A DNA stretch of 64,000 bases from Hoplostethus atlanticus (GCA_034670405.1 JAXDDX010000056.1:2046001-2110000); one strand, 5' to 3'; shown: positions 46,161 through 60,838, counted from the stretch's first letter. The notes: a model not told the origin generated them from the letters alone. Program-made: numbers and translations.

Positions 46161-46405
46161 ACTGTAAAAAATATCCATCTTAATGAGTCATTTAGTCTAG
46201 TATTGAGTGTTAAAATCTTGTTTTCCTAAAACCAGTGAAAATATCTTGATACTAGATGACTGATCTGTCTTATTTCAAGATATTTTCATTTGTTTCAAGA
46301 ACATTATCAAAATATGTCAAACCCCATTGCTAGTTTTTCATTTTAAGTTTTTAACATGCAATACTAGACTAAATGACTTGTTAAGATGGATATTTTTTGC
46401 AGTGT
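46161..46405. mobile_element. MITE, copy 1 of a two-copy family
   Basis: Terminal inverted repeats of about 45 bp: the left end starts CACTGTAAAAAATATCCATC at 46160 and the right end mirrors it to about 46405 with few changes. The family start CACTGCAAAAAA is hAT-like, but I see no 8-bp target duplication; only TAT flanks both ends. Inside is a second perfect inverted repeat (GAAAATATCTTGA 46237-46249 with 46275-46287), so the whole can fold into a long hairpin. No coding potential. Confidence 0.82.
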
Positions 46406-46409
46406 ATGC

Positions 46410-49400
46410 AATATATTTTTCATGGGAAAACATCTTTGAGCTTGAGTTTGCTTTTGCTTATTGTAACTATGTTCCTTTGTTGATTGGTTTCTTACATATT
46501 CTCTGTCATCTTGGCAATATGGCTAACTTTGGACTCCACAATTAGTAGCTAATGGGGCTAGCGAAGCTGAGTGCACACTAAAAGCAGATCCCCCTTCCAG
46601 TCAACTTGTAAGTTTAGCATCAGTGTGATGGAAGCCTTGCTTGATGAGGTTCTTATTGATTAAGAGTGGCCATCACCCTCCTCAGGCTCCATCTTAAACC
46701 ATGGCCCAACAGATTTATGTGCTTTTCACAGAGGTTTATCTTTGGCTTAATGCCTCTTTTTTTCAGCACTGTATTGGTGTTTCTGTCACGTTGTTAAAAT
46801 CTATGGTGCAATATCACTGGCTTGGAATGGGCTCATCGAAGTGTCAGGCCTTGTAGATCTATGGCCCAATATGGCAGGGAAAGGAAAACGGGAGAGAGAA
46901 GCAGCAATAAAATAATAAACCTATATCTTTATTCTGATTGATTGTGTTCAGTCTCCTTTTATAAAAGAGACACAAAGAGCAGCGATGGTGTTAAATGTAT
47001 TCTTGACATGCTCGATAAAGTGACATTTCTTTGTTGGGTGAGCGTTCGGTGTTTCAATTTTGCATTGCCCAGGACAATTTCCTCTCACATCTCAGATCAT
47101 CAACAGCTCATGATTGCACGTGAAATCACTCAGAGAATTGATTGATATGTGGATGGCATTTGCAGTATTTCTATCCTGCCTATGTAAATCTTATCAGCTG
47201 CTGAATTCTAAGATGCACCAGCTGCTCAAACCCACTAACTGTTTTGGTCAAGCTTCTGAGTCGGCTACTCTCGCTGATTGAAACACGTTCTCTGTGATTA
47301 TGATAATCATTGAATCACTTGCTATGCAGTTATAGTTCCTCCAGCTGTCCTGTTTGGTCCCATTCCATAGCGCTGTGGGATTATAACAAGGAGTAAGTAT
47401 TGAAAGCCTCTGCTTCCAAATAACCAGTCTCGTTATCTTAAATGCCATGTTATCAGTGAGAGCTATGAGATCTGACGTTAAACTCAAATTATTTTAAATA
47501 TTGGAATAACTTCTGCTTTTGAAAGCACAGTGATTGTTACAGAAATATTTTCCTCCTCTGCTGAAGGCCCTCCTTCACTTCAAAAGCCCTTACCTTTTGA
47601 ATATTAACAGAGAAGAACTCAAAACCAAATGATTACAAAGGAAAACATGAAATTCAAATCCATCCAGCTACTTGAATGGATGGCCATAATAACCGCATTT
47701 GAAATTAAACTTGAAATTACTCACTCAAGGTAAACCAGCAGTGAATGAGTCTCTTTAACCTGGCATTGTTAACCTTGCACTCCTGGTGCCTCATTTTAAC
47801 TGGCACCCACAACAGCTCAAATTGCCCAGAGGAATGCTTATTTTCAGGCATCAGAGCACAAGCCAGACAATGTCTGTCCTTTTCAAAGGGTATCAGGGAT
47901 TGGCACAGCCATGCTCTCTTCTACTTGCAGGTCTTTTGTGATTTCCTGGAGGGGCTTGAGGCCAGGCAAGCTCCCTGGTGCCCTTCTGCTCTTTCACCCA
48001 GTCAGCCTTCATTAGCCTCTACCATGGCATTATTGGTGCTGGACTTCCAGAGATCCAGAGTCCTTGATAGACTAACTCTATATAATGCCTATTCTTGAAG
48101 CGTAATAAATTAATATCTATTTCTATTATCACAACTATTTTGTAAGCAAAGGATTTGAGTTACAGAATGACTTTATTACAGAATGTTCTTTACTTTCAGC
48201 ACTTTTTTGCCAGCTATCTTTTTATTTTATTTGTATATTGGATATCTTCTTTTTGTATAGATAACTGTGATTTAAGAGGCAAAGTAATCTCAAATAGGCT
48301 CTCTAATTTCCAAAAATGTCAAAGCTGCCACACAACCTCGTCATCATCTCAAGCAGTTGACAAAGCTGTGTAATTGTAATCACTGAATTGAAATAACATT
48401 GAACTTCCTCAGCCAGTATTGTAATTATACTAGAAGGTATTGTATTGTTGAAGTTAGACACTTAGATCAATACCAGTCAATGCAATGCATCATTAGCTTT
48501 TGCTAGTTCAGCGCTGAGGCAAGCGATCAGTCATACTGATAGGAAATGACCTCTGAACCTTAAATTCGACCTGTACTGGCCAAGCCAAAGCGGTGGAGTT
48601 GAATTTCTTGCTTACACTGTTATTTTAGACCTCGGTTGTGGAGCACAGATTCATAACAACATTTTACATTCCCAAACGTAATTTGTGCTGCAAGCCATAC
48701 TGTATACAGTGTGAATTATTACCCATGATTCTTTGAATCTCTGATAATGCCTCTGTCGGTGTGTGTCAGTAAAAGAATAGCCGTCTATTGTGCAATGCAT
48801 AGGCTATTAAAGTCCTCACATGCCTGCCTTTCAACACTTTGTATTATAAGGCTGTAATTAAAGGTTGACCCAACCCTCTACGTGTCTATCATGCTGTGGT
48901 CTAAAACCATTATAGGTTGACTGACACAGGACAAGAATGAAAAATGAAGAAGAAGACTACTTGGCTATGGTTCACTAAGTTCTATGGTGAACCAGAGAGA
49001 TAAACGATAGGACGGATGGGAAGCGCTAAGAGAACAGTGCAGGGTATGATGGGACATTCAATTTATAACCTCAGATGTGAAAAATAAAACTGCTCACTCT
49101 GTACACGAGTTGAGTTTTTCACCTACCACATTATCTCAGTGTTAGAGTTGAAATAAATGTCAGCTGTCAGCAGTCAATGTATAAATAGAGATCAAATACC
49201 TGCTATTTCTCTCTACAGCTTTATTAGAGTTTTTATTAGTAGTAGTTTTTTCCATTATCTGTGTGGTTCCAATGAGTAGCAGAGAGCATGAGGCTTCCAC
49301 TTGTTAACAGACCCTTCACTCTTAAGCGTATCCCATCTGTCAATGGGATTTCAAGAGGCATGAAAATAACAAGGTTTTATGCTATACTGTATGAACAAAT

Positions 49401-50450
49401 GTATATGTTGTCACTCAGCTGCTCTTTACTTTCAAGCCTTTGATGTAGTCCATAAAGGTGCTATCTATTGAATCTTCACTAAATGCATCATGGTAATATG
49501 AAAGGACACTATGGTCCGTCTCGAGCAGCACTTACCAGTTAATTGAACTTTTTCTAAAGACTCATACCTATAACTCCATATGGTAGCTTAAGCTTTCTTT
49601 CACTGAAACATGTTTGTCTTTGACGAGAAAAAAATCATCCCTTCGTAATTCTTTCATTTGTCTTGATGTCACCGTTCCTCTCTGCAGCCACGTTGTGGTG
49701 TCCATGTTGCATCGTTCTCGGGGAGCATTCATTTTAATTCAAGGGATACATTATATAAAGCGGGGGAGACAAAAATAAACAGTGTCCAGTGTGTCCAAGA
49801 TATCTTGCCACTGCAGAACCCTGTTCTATTGATCTAGCTGGTATAAAGACCCTGTGGGTGTGGGCATCTGTATTGGCTCCATCTTAATTCACTTGTTGTG
49901 TTTTCAAGGTATCACTAAAAGAGCATCTGTCATCCAACACACACGCACACACACACACACACACATAAACACCACACACATGCATGTACCCATACACACA
50001 AATGCACACGCACGTGCACACTCACATAAACAGACACACACACCCTCCCCCCTTGCAGAAAGGCACACAGAGCCCATACCAAGACAAATCTCATTCAATA
50101 CTAATCAAATGAATCTGCTGCGATTCTGCCCACATATTTATCAGGCGGGTCGGTCTAAACAGCGGCTGATAATGCTGTGCGGTGCACATTGAGGCAGAGG
50201 CCAGCATCGACACGCTGTGGGCGCCCATTTCACGCCTGCCCAGTTCAGGGGCTAATGAGTGCAGTTAGCATCTCACAAGTGGGCTAGGCAGCGCCGTGAT
50301 CGAACATCATTAATTCTACTAAGATTCCTTTTGTAACCAAATCACTGATCAAAGCTCATTTGGGCTTGCTTCAGCACTGATGGAAAAAAACAGATGCCTT
50401 GATGCCAGTGGATGCTATAGATATGTGTATTCTTGGTTGACTATACTGGT
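46410..50450. other. Non-coding tract
   Basis: No gene seen. The 117-codon plus frame at 47745-48098 has no recognisable domain. 47500-48700 is repeat-poor and could include conserved non-coding DNA. Confidence 0.45.
49937..50045. repeat. CA-rich low-complexity region
   Basis: (CA)n with CG, TA and ATG interruptions. Confidence 0.9.
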
Positions 50451-50456
50451 TATATA

Positions 50457-50700
50457 CACTCACCGGCCACTTTATTAGGTACTCCTGCTCACTAACGCAA
50501 ATAGCCTGCTCCTCCAAATCAAGCAAATCATGTGGCGGCAACTTGCATGCAGACATGATGAAGTGGTTTTGTTTTTTGTTCGTCCAATCGACCAAAGACA
50601 TTTCCATTTGCAAATGTATTCCCACTGCATATTCAGCACAACCTCCAGCACCCACCATCGACACCAAGGAAAATTCTGGTAGATAAGCGAATAAAGTGTT
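50457..50700. mobile_element. Tc1-like element, 5' end fragment
   Basis: After a TA, the left end CACTCACCGGCCACTTTATT belongs to a very common fish Tc1-like family, and about 100 bp follow its usual start. The transposase is absent. A GAATAAAGTG word at 50690-50699 resembles the start of the right inverted repeat, so this may be an internally deleted copy that has lost its last bases. Confidence 0.65.
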
Positions 50701-50704
50701 TTCT

Positions 50705-53700
50705 GATTCTAATATTGAATGCTCAGATCTCAGCTCAGATTGTCAGCTCTGCTCCACTTTTCTATGTTAAGTGTAAAAAAACAAAAAAGTGGTAAAGTGT
50801 AAAAGTAATAATTCTAACAAATAGAACAAACACAACCTAATATGTGTGTTTATTTTATTTGTTTTTATAATATCAAAGTTGATTCACGCATCACTTACAT
50901 ACAGTTACAGTTACAGGATAAAACGCAAAACGCCCGCTCAGTAAATTATTTTGCAGATGATATTTATAGTCGACTGAAATGACCCATTAATCATGCCTAG
51001 AATGTCAAAAGCTTGTGACATATTTTTCACATATGGAACTTTTCCGCCTGATCAGCCAAGACAGATCAATCAACAACATGCCTACAACAGTAGCAATAGC
51101 ATTATATTTTATTCTGTATAACACCATTACCCTCCTCTTTATAAACTACCTACATTTCCTCACTACTGCAGCCTGTTTTTCCAGTTTTGTCATTATTACG
51201 TAACTATATATACAGCTAGTATCCTAGTGTCACACACAGTTCCAGTCTCTTTCTAAAGGTTTCTACGAATTTAACAGGCCAAATAATGAACGTGACTGAT
51301 GAGAATCTGAGTTGCACAGTTTGGGTTTTCAGTGTGCCATGAGATGGTGTTTACATGTCCCTTGTCATGTGTTGTCTCTTCTTTCTGTGACACTGTACAG
51401 GAGAAACACAGATACTGTGTGGATATAGAGTGGCAAGTAACCTCACAGCTAGACAGGATGAAAAAGGATTAACCAGTCCCCCTCTATCTGACTGACTACC
51501 CAGTCATCCGAAACCTACGGTGTTTGCCATTCAAAATCCAACATCCTGCATCTATCTTGTACTTCAGGATTTTCAGAAAAACGATACAGATTTTTATGAT
51601 GGTTGCATGATGATATGACATGACAAGTAAACACACAAAGGATGCAGGCACCCCTTGGGTCAATCAGTAAGAAGATGCATCATCAAAACCAGACCAATAA
51701 TGTCTGCGATCACCTGCGATATCACGTTTGATGGATGAACAGACACAGCTCAATGTGAGGGCACAACAAGTAGAACGGTGATGCAGTATCAACTGGCACA
51801 ATAATCGTGTGTACAGTTCGATGGAGACAGTGCAAGCCACATATTTACAAACAATTCCTCTCAGATTTAGAAAAATAGTTCAACAGCGATGCAGCAAGAA
51901 TGCAAACATTCGTTGGGACTCGGACAATGGCTACATGTGTGTCTCCTAGCCCCAGGCTCATGCATTCTCCAAATGCCTTCATTGAAGTGTCTGTCCTGCC
52001 TAGGATGACGGAGATGGCACAGTGCCCGAAGACCCTCTGCTGCATTCCAATGGCCATTAATTGCGTACCTGCCCGTCATCTTGTCCGTGATTGATGACAT
52101 AATTAGAGGCGGACCTGTTTGATGGCATGCGGCAAACTCCTCTGTCTGTTGGCCTTTGCATGAATGTGAGGCCCAGGTCCCATGGGCTTTGGTCTGTTGC
52201 TAACCTTGCCTCAGCCCGAGGAGGTGTGTGAGCCTTCATGTGCCTCTGTGTGTGTACGTGTGTGTAGATGTGTGTGTATACCGCTCCCCGGTCCTGCTCT
52301 CCTTAACAATGAGCACAGCTTCAAGCTTGGGGAAGCTGATTAAATTAAAGTGCCTCACAGGCAATCATGCCAAGGTCAAAGAGATGCCGAGCAAACTGCT
52401 TTTGGCACCAACTTTCCTCGGTTTGTGGAGGTGCTTATCAGATGTGTGTGGTTTAGGCTCAGGAATCGGTGAACAGTCCTGGAATGTGGAAAATTGAATT
52501 GTCACTGTTGATTTTGCTGCTTGCATATCGTGGAGAAAATTAACTTTCTACAATAGCACAATATGAGGTCCTGGTCCGTGCCTTGTATGACAAAGAGTCT
52601 GGGATCACTACCTGTTTACTCAGCGAGTGAGATACTTCTTAGAGATGAGTGTCAATTATTTAGTTAAACAAATGACAGCATGACTTTGTCCAGTTTAAAT
52701 AACTGTTTAATGGTACTCTAGAAAACAAATCTGCCGAGACATTTTACATTATATAATGTCAGTGGATATTATGGGGATATTAGGAGGCTGTGCATCTAGC
52801 ATTCATTTTCATTCAATTTTTGAAGATTTATATATATATTTTTTAAATGTCTATGATTTTTTTTTTGTATGAAATTCTATGTTGTTTTCCTAGAAATGTC
52901 CTAGAAATTATAGACTGTTTTGGAGAGTTTTCACCAGAAAAAAACTAAATTAAAAAATTGTAAATACTGGCAACATAGACCCTGCTTTCAAATGACACAT
53001 CCAAAGGATTTGGATTGACTGTACAACTGCAAATACACTGGCTGTTCAAAATATTTCATATTTCATGGTTCTATGGAAATGTAACTTGACATGCCTTGTT
53101 GAAACAGACAAACAAATCCTAGTTTTCTTAGTTGGGTATCAGTTTTGTGTTATCAGTGATCTGTGCAGATCTCTGCCATAACTTTCAGATCTCTGTTGAG
53201 CATCATATTTGGCCGCAACTGTACAACATGTCATATAATGTGACTGCAAAATTGTTACACCAGCAATTAAAGCACTTTTCAAAAATGTGTTATACCTTCT
53301 ATATCAGTTATAACAATTTATAAACCTATTCTTCAACTACTCAGAACAGAATACGAGAAGTGCTAAAAGAAGTGGAGTACAGGATGCTTACTTGTGCAAT
53401 GGAATACAACACCAGCCAACTGTAGGCAAAGGTTAAACAAATGAGGCTAAATTTAAACAGAGAGCCAGCAAGAGAGAAACCGTGGTAGGCAAGAGAATGA
53501 AGCAAGGGTGTGGGAGAGGAAGGAGCATCATCCAATCAGCAGCTGTCTGTATTCCTCAGTGGTTTTCAGGGATGTCTGTGGCTAATGACTCACCATTGGA
53601 GCGCCTCCTCGTCCCATGGAGAGATTCAGATCTGCAGGCCAAGCTTGAGCGCTATCAGATGGTTGTGTCTGAACACCAGTGGCGTCTACAGCATATGCTT

Positions 53701-56700
53701 AATTGGCAGTTTGAGCCTCTGCTCTGCTGTCTGTGTTCCAAGTCATTAACATGTAATGTGCACTCCGGACCTGGGGCCCAAAAGAACCATCTCTACCCGC
53801 CATAACATTTAAACAGCTTCGAGCCACGCTTTCCCCAGCTGTGAGAAAAAAGGGCCTCTGCATTTTGTCTCGGGTGGACTCCTCCAGTCTCTCCGTGTGA
53901 ACTGACACCACCTCTCGACCCCAGCCCTTTTCTCACTGCTTCCTCATGGGATCCTGCTCCCGTTCAGGCTTGGGCTGGTTTTTGTCTCTGCTACTTGCAG
54001 TAGAGTGGGAGCGAGCAAGAGAGAGAGAGAGAGGGGTGGAGGGAGAGAGAGTGAGATAGTGAGAGTGAGAGTTGTTAACAGCTTGTTAAACATGTCTGTT
54101 TAATTCAAGACCACTCTCACCCCACTGCTGATCTCAAATGCAACATTCATCTTCTCTAATGCTTATGCACTCGGCTTTTATGGTCCGGAAATAGAGAAAT
54201 CAATTCATAATGTCTCGCTTTTCTGTGCTCTCAGTGGTTGTGCGAGACTCTAATGAGCTCCCACTTTAGACGGAGATGTTTGTTTGGGTCTGCGAGGATT
54301 TGTTCCCTCTAAGAAGAACGACAGGTTCAGCAAGGCACACAACAAGGAGAAGGGAGTTCAAGAGAAGAGATAGACACTTTCAAAATTTCAACAAGTCGGA
54401 AAATAGTTTCAGAAACAAGAGTTGTGTGTTGTCAGCAGCGATAGTTGTGGAGCACTGGAGCAACCTCAGTGCAAGTAGTGATGCTTCATGTTTATTTCCT
54501 GCACCCAAGGACTATAGAGGCTCAAGGGGACAAGTCTTTAAATGCCTCCTTAAGAAAACACTTAGATTTCATTATACTGTAGCTACCAACAGATAGAAAT
54601 GAAACACACACACACACACACACACACAGACCGCTGATTTTGCATGGATTTTATGGAAAATATCTGAAGACTAGATAGCTTATCACACAATATTACCTTT
54701 GATATTCTTTAATCAGCAAACAGAAAGTACACTTGTTTTACAGTGCAATAACTATATGGCTAAAGAAGAATAAGCCTACCTGCGCAGTATCATAGACGAT
54801 GGTCTGAAGTCTGAAAAGTAGGGCTTGAAATAAACTCACCAATTATTGACTATTAACACACAAGAGCAGGCTACAACAAACGTACCTGCTAAACTTTTAT
54901 TTTGAAAATACAATGAGTCAAGCCAGGACACTAATTTGTAATGTCACATGAACTGCACTCATTTCCCAGACACTCCAGCCTTACCCAACCTCGTGCTGAA
55001 AGAACATTTTGTTTTGTTTAAAGCTTGTCTCTAGCCTTCCACAGAGCAGTTTCACTCAAGAGGACCTTTAATAACCCACCATTATGTCAGCCCAGGGGTC
55101 ATACGCGACTCAGAAAAGTTCTAATTCTGTTCTAATATTACAGTTATTTGCAGTATTTCTCAAACCACACTGAGTGCATGGCAGAGGAGATGGTAAAATG
55201 TTGCAAGTTTGGCATTTCAGAAAGCATACCTGAAACCTGACTAATCTCTCCAACAGTAATCCTGTTACAGCCTGAGCAGCAGCTTTCAAACTCAATCATG
55301 TTGTCACTACCAGTGTCACCCATGCACCCCACATAACCTCTTATTTTGACTGGCACACAGGTAAAAATGTTGAAAAAAAGACAATATGGGTGTGCTCAAT
55401 GGTGTCTTGTCGATAAAATCTGGTTCTCAAATGTATCATAAATGATCCCTCCTCTTTTCCCCGTCTTTGTCTCCTTTTCCTCTCGTCCCTCTCTCTGAAA
55501 ATGATAATATTAGGCTGGAAGTGCTCTGAAGTTTAGCAGCTCAGGCTTTGTCCAGCTCAAAGACCTCTGGCGACAAACCATCTGCCATCACCTACAGCTT
55601 GTATCTCGCTAGTTATGCTGCAAGAGTTTTAGCGCCGTTTCAGTTCCATCTATAAATATCCATTGACTGAGCCGTCTCACGCGTTGAGCTTGTACATCGA
55701 CATGAACATAAAAAGTGAAAAGAAAAAAATTATAATCTGAGTTTCCTTCTGGTCACCCCCAAAAGCTGTGAGCCTTTCGCCTTCACTATTCATCAACGTC
55801 TTCATTCATTATGGGCCTTACCAGACAGCGCGTCTTCCTCAAGGTCACAGCTGCTCTATCCCACCTGGAAATGTGACTCCTCTGACCCACCGGCCCAACA
55901 CATATGGAGTTACTACCATGCTCCATGTGGTCCAGGCGAGAGAGTTAAAGTTTAATCTGGCCAGCTACTGGGGAATTTGCTCTAAGTTTTCCTGACAGGT
56001 GGCGTTTTAATTATTTAAGTGCTTGGCTCACGTTTCGCTTCGCCACGGATGACGTTTTCATCAGGAACAACAAATTGCAGCCAGAACTGTAAATTTGTTG
56101 CAAATGTGAAGTCATTTTGAGCATTTCTGCCTTTTGGCCCCAATTTCGCCTCGTGTGTGCTGTGCATGCACAAACATCTGCTGTAACAAACATCTGATGC
56201 AGCTTGCCTCTCTGCAACCTTTATGTTGTGTGTTTTTGACAATTCAAGAAGCTGTTCGTGGGGAAACACAATTCCTTTAAATCAAGGATGCCAATCACCG
56301 AGGAAGTATTGTTACAGATCCATCCCAATTACTCCACTATGTGTTTTAAGAATTACCTTTCCCATGATAACAGCTTCTCTCAGGATGACTCACCCAGTAC
56401 TGCAATACATTCAAGACAAGGAAAAACACCAATTAGCATAGAAATATTCCAAACTTTCACTCTGTATAACTTAATGTATAAAACACCTCAGTAGGGATTT
56501 TCTACCAGAGGAAAATGTGTTGAAAACATAAGCTGTGCCTACTTTGAAAAACAAGTAGAGAAACTAAACAGGTCGTATGTTCATACAGTGAATGAATGGA
56601 GTCTGCTCAACAACAGCGCCAATTAGGTACATTGCAAAATGGAGATAATTAAGACCTCTTGAAAACAGATCAGCAACATTTTCAGATCTCATACAGCAAG

Positions 56701-56760
56701 AACTATAAAGGATTATGGGGTTATCACCACATATTGTAATGCTCCTATTATTAATGATCT
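50705..56760. other. Non-coding tract
   Basis: No gene seen. Open frames (112 codons or fewer) lack recognisable features. 51600-52200 and 52280-52520 are repeat-poor. A GA-rich patch lies at 54010-54070. The 106-codon plus frame at 54276-54596 is Arg/Asn/Phe-rich and unrecognised. Confidence 0.45.
54604..54629. repeat. (CA)n microsatellite
   Basis: About 13 CA units. Confidence 0.95.
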
Positions 56761-56767
56761 TTATATA

Positions 56768-57268
56768 CACTATATGGCTAAAAGTACTGGACACCCCTAC
56801 TAGTTATTGAGTTCAGGTGTTTCAGCCACCCTGTTTTTCAGGGTTTGGGCTTGTTAGTTCCAGTGAAGGGTAATCTTAATGCTACAAAGACATTTTAGCC
56901 AATTGGGCGCTTCCAACTTTGTGGCAACAGTTTGGGGAAGGCCCTTTGCTGTTCCAGCATGACGGTGCCCCTGTGCACAAAGCGAGGTCCATAAAGACAT
57001 GGTTAGACGAGTCTGGTGTGGAGGAACTTGATTGGCCTGTACAGAGCCCTGACCTCAACCCCACTGAACACCTTTGAGAGGAACTAGAATGCCGATTGCG
57101 AGCCAGGCCTTCTCGTCCAACATCACTGCCTGACCTCACCAATGCTCTTTTGGCTGAATGGGCAAAGGGTCCAACTCCATATTAATGCCCATGGTTTTAG
57201 AATGGGATGTCCAGAGAGCTCATATAGGTGTGATGGTCAGGTGTCCACTGACTTTTGGCCATATAGTG
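56768..57268 (+). mobile_element. Tc1/mariner-like element, internally deleted
   Basis: Inverted ends (CACTATATGG at 56768 and CCATATAGTG ending 57268) are flanked by TA on both sides (56766-56767 and 57269-57270). The copy is 501 bp, against about 1.6 kb for an intact Tc1-like element. 56918-57180 reads as the C-terminal part of the transposase, with a Gln-His-Asp-Gly motif holding the second catalytic Asp and a Ser-Pro-Asp-Leu-Asn-Pro-x-Glu motif holding the catalytic Glu 35 residues later (DD34E). The tryptophan that normally follows the Glu-His-Leu is a TGA stop (57075-57077). The first catalytic Asp and the DNA-binding domain are gone. It is a non-functional remnant. Confidence 0.92.
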
Positions 57269-59649
57269 TAAGTTACTGAGTTAACTCATGGTGCCAAAGC
57301 ATAAGATGCACTGGGTATTATTTCAAAAAGCAAGTTCAAAGATGCGTTTGGGGTGTGTGTGAGGGGGGGTAATGTGAAGGCTCATCTAGCTAAATTTACG
57401 CTTGAACTACTATCTTACCTCCCCACAGTCCGTTACTTAGTCTGTCTCACATTGCAGGAAGTAGGGAATGCAATGTGGTATGCTCTAACAAGAACAGCAG
57501 CTGCATTCAAAATTAGATTTTTTTACACCCAAAATCCTCAGCGGTTTGTGCAGAATGATTAATGTTGACCCAATCTTGGGTATCACCCTGGTCCCTGTAA
57601 AACACAAGCATAGTGTGAACAGTGGTTGTTAATGGAGTAAAAGAGAGGCAATCAAAATATGTTGACACGCACAGCTTTACCATTTCATGTCCCCACAGAC
57701 ATGCTGTTTAAACTTGCTAGACTTTTAGACAACGTTTTTTAGGGCGAACACCATTTTGTAAGCAATTAGGTCTGGGAATAGCTGGCGACTCGCTTTTGGT
57801 AAAAGTTCAGAAAGAGAAGCAAACAGTATATTTTTTACAAAAGTGCAGGAACACGCTGTAGTTTACTTGTTTTGAAAACAATCCTCCTTGCAGAGACGAA
57901 AGAGACTAGGCTCGTCATGCAGTTTTCAGACTGTTCCTTTTGGTATGAAGATAATATCATATGCTTCCCTCAGTAGCACCGAGCACATTTTCTTCTCCAG
58001 TAGAACAGGAGAGAATTCTCTGTGCATTTTATACTCACGTGGTAATCTTCAGAACGGTAATCTGGGATTGGGGGGATGTTTTCATCTGCATCTCAAAAGA
58101 GATCACCGATTATTGAGATTGCTTAAAATATCCTCGGCGTTCAATGTTTAGGTCTGAGGAATTGCTACTGCGTTTTGGTTTGTTTCAACCAACAACATCC
58201 AATTTTAATGACTGGCATCAAATGAAGCACACACCTTAAGGAAACTGCAGTGCTCAAGAAAAGAGAAAAAAGAAGATGCTGGTATGCTCCACCCAAGGTC
58301 ATTTTGCCTTTCACTATACCACTTCTAAACAATTACTGACCAACTGACCAACTCATTCATTTACTTTTCCATATGATTTTAGAGTACAGGAGCAAGGTGA
58401 TCTTCAATTGCTTTGCTCTCTCTTTATTTAACGTTCATGACCTTCCTTTGTGGAAGCGAATGGGCAGAAATCCAGTGACCCATCCTGACATATACGTTAG
58501 CCTGAAGCACTGAATGAGGAAAAGGCCTCACCTGCATTGAGTCCTTCATTAAGGCTACTGAGGACAACGGAGGATTTAAACAGCACCAGAGCAAGCCTTT
58601 AACCGAACCACTTCAATATTATGTTCATCAGATAGGAATGCTTTGAATTGCATCCTTGACTGAATCTCCCTTTTGCTGTTTTTTTGCGGACGTGGGGCTG
58701 TGAGTGCTCTTGTACTAAACAAAACAATACATTTTTCTTCTGGGAAGGGAAGAATGAAAAACGCTACTCGCTGAATGTTCACTGAATGATTAAAAGGCAA
58801 AAATCCATATTTGATAAGATCCTGCCATACTGAATGTGACCACTCTCTTTCAAACGCCTCATATCATTCACAGAACCTAGTAAATAAATGTGTTGTGTGG
58901 CAAAACATTGCTATGATAGTCATCTTCAGAATATGTCAATTAACTCTGTGGCCATAACAAGCTAATGCACAGTGGCGGGACCACTCTGAATCTTTTATGG
59001 TACTCATTATACAAAACACAGAGAGGGGAGAGTGGCAAAGTAAATTCTGTATATGATTTTAATGCCAAGCCTCACTTCCCTGAGCTCTCATGTCCTCCCA
59101 AAGAGGCTACAGCACTGCAATAACAAAGCACATTTAGACATTTTGGGATTTTAAGAAAAACACCAATTTCCCCTTCAGAATACCAAAGTGGCACACCCTG
59201 GTATATTTCACTTGAATACATGTGGTTAATTGTCATAGTGAATTAAGATTAGGCTAATGTGGTTTTTAGTGGGCTGGAGGTTGTAAAGGCAACATTGGGA
59301 TGTGGTCAAGAGAAGAAAAACAAAGTTGGACTTTGGTGGAAAACAGGGATTTTGGGAGAGAGCACATACTGGGATTTATATGCGGCGTACAAGTAGAATG
59401 AGTATCCTGGATTTTCCCCCGGCTGAAAGCTAAGCTGTGGTGGCTACGCTAAGATATCTCAAGCTTCCAGCGTAGAAATAAGAGGATAACTTGGCACAGA
59501 ATGGTATAGCACAAATCTTTGACCCAGAATTACTAGTGTCTGACCCAAAATAGATTTAGCTAGGCCAATGTTTCCGTACAAACCCTTCACTCTGATAGCT
59601 TGACAGCCTAGATGCACACATGCCAGCACAGAAAACTAGCATTATGTAT

Positions 59650-59669
59650 AAAAAAAAAAAAAAAAAAAA
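59650..59669. repeat. Poly(A) run
   Basis: About 20 A following TATA. No retroposed body is recognisable upstream. Confidence 0.85.
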
Positions 59670-60812
59670 GGATCAATAGTCACAATTGACTGTTAAGCAA
59701 CTGTAGACCTTCATTTCTTCAAATCAGAGGCAAACAAACAGTTTCCAGAGGCTACATGAGACACTTTGTTGAAATGAAAATGAGTGATGAAAATGGTCGC
59801 TCAAATCCCATGGCTCTTTTATTTTCAAAAAGCTTCACTTAAGTATTTACATTTTGTGCAAAAACATTTAAAGGTTTCAAGGACTTTACATTGCAAGTTC
59901 AACCTCAAGGCACATACATGGAACAACATCAATATTTCATCATGAGAACAGAAATGTAACTTTGGTTCCTAAGAAAACGTCTTGGTGTGGATGGTCAACT
60001 CAACGCTGCAAATGTCTCGATGAAAAGCCAGGAAGTACGGCGAGTAATCCCGACATAGCCATGTTGCATGCACCGTCGATTTTCAGCCTCCTTTCTCAAA
60101 CCGTATGAGAGCACTTTTGTATGGATGCTCATACTGTATCTCAAACACCACCGGGCGATTGCATGAAAAATACTTAATAAGTCCGAAACCTGGTAAATTC
60201 ACAAAGAAAATGAAGAGCTATGAAGCTAAATACATGCAAAACTCCTTGAATTAACGTTGCTCTCTAATAGATATTTGCAGTGAAGGATTTGCCTACAGGA
60301 AGAAAAAAAATAATAAAGAGCGGATTGAAGAAAGGATGACTTAAAGCGTATTCAATTTCATCCACTCGAGTGCTTTGTCTGAATTGACCTCTCAGTGATT
60401 AAACATAATTATTCCAATGTGAATCAATGAGCTTTAAGGGAAATTACTCTGAAATAGTAATAAACCGACGCTAGCAGTCTGTCTAAGTCTGTAATACGTT
60501 TTGTGTAATTCCATTGGCCACGGCACTGTGACTGTGTTCTCTCATCAAGCGAGTAGGAAAATTAAGAGTAATGTACGCTGCAAAACAACCAACAAAGCTC
60601 CTTCCCAGTCTGGTGGAATCGTTGGCATGAACGGTCTCTCTTTGTTAGCCATGTCACGCTCGCTGTTGTTTTTTCGAATTAATATCATTAATGTTGTCAC
60701 TATTGCAGCGATCTTGAAGAAAATGTGCTTTCTGGTCAGCGTCCACTCCGTTTGCTGTCATCATCTCTGTATCTTCTCTCTCTTCCTCTCTCACCCTCTC
60801 TAATCTCTCTCA

Positions 60813-60838
60813 TTCTCTCTCTCTCTCTCTCTCTCTCT
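60813..60838. repeat. (CT)n microsatellite
   Basis: About 13 CT units. Confidence 0.95.

Noticed and set aside
47745..48098. 117-codon open frame, plus strand
   Set aside because: No recognisable domain and no clear splice donor at its end; the hydrophobic start alone is weak evidence.
59640..59670. Poly(A) run as the tail of a processed pseudogene
   Set aside because: No transcript-like body, polyadenylation signal or flanking duplication is visible.
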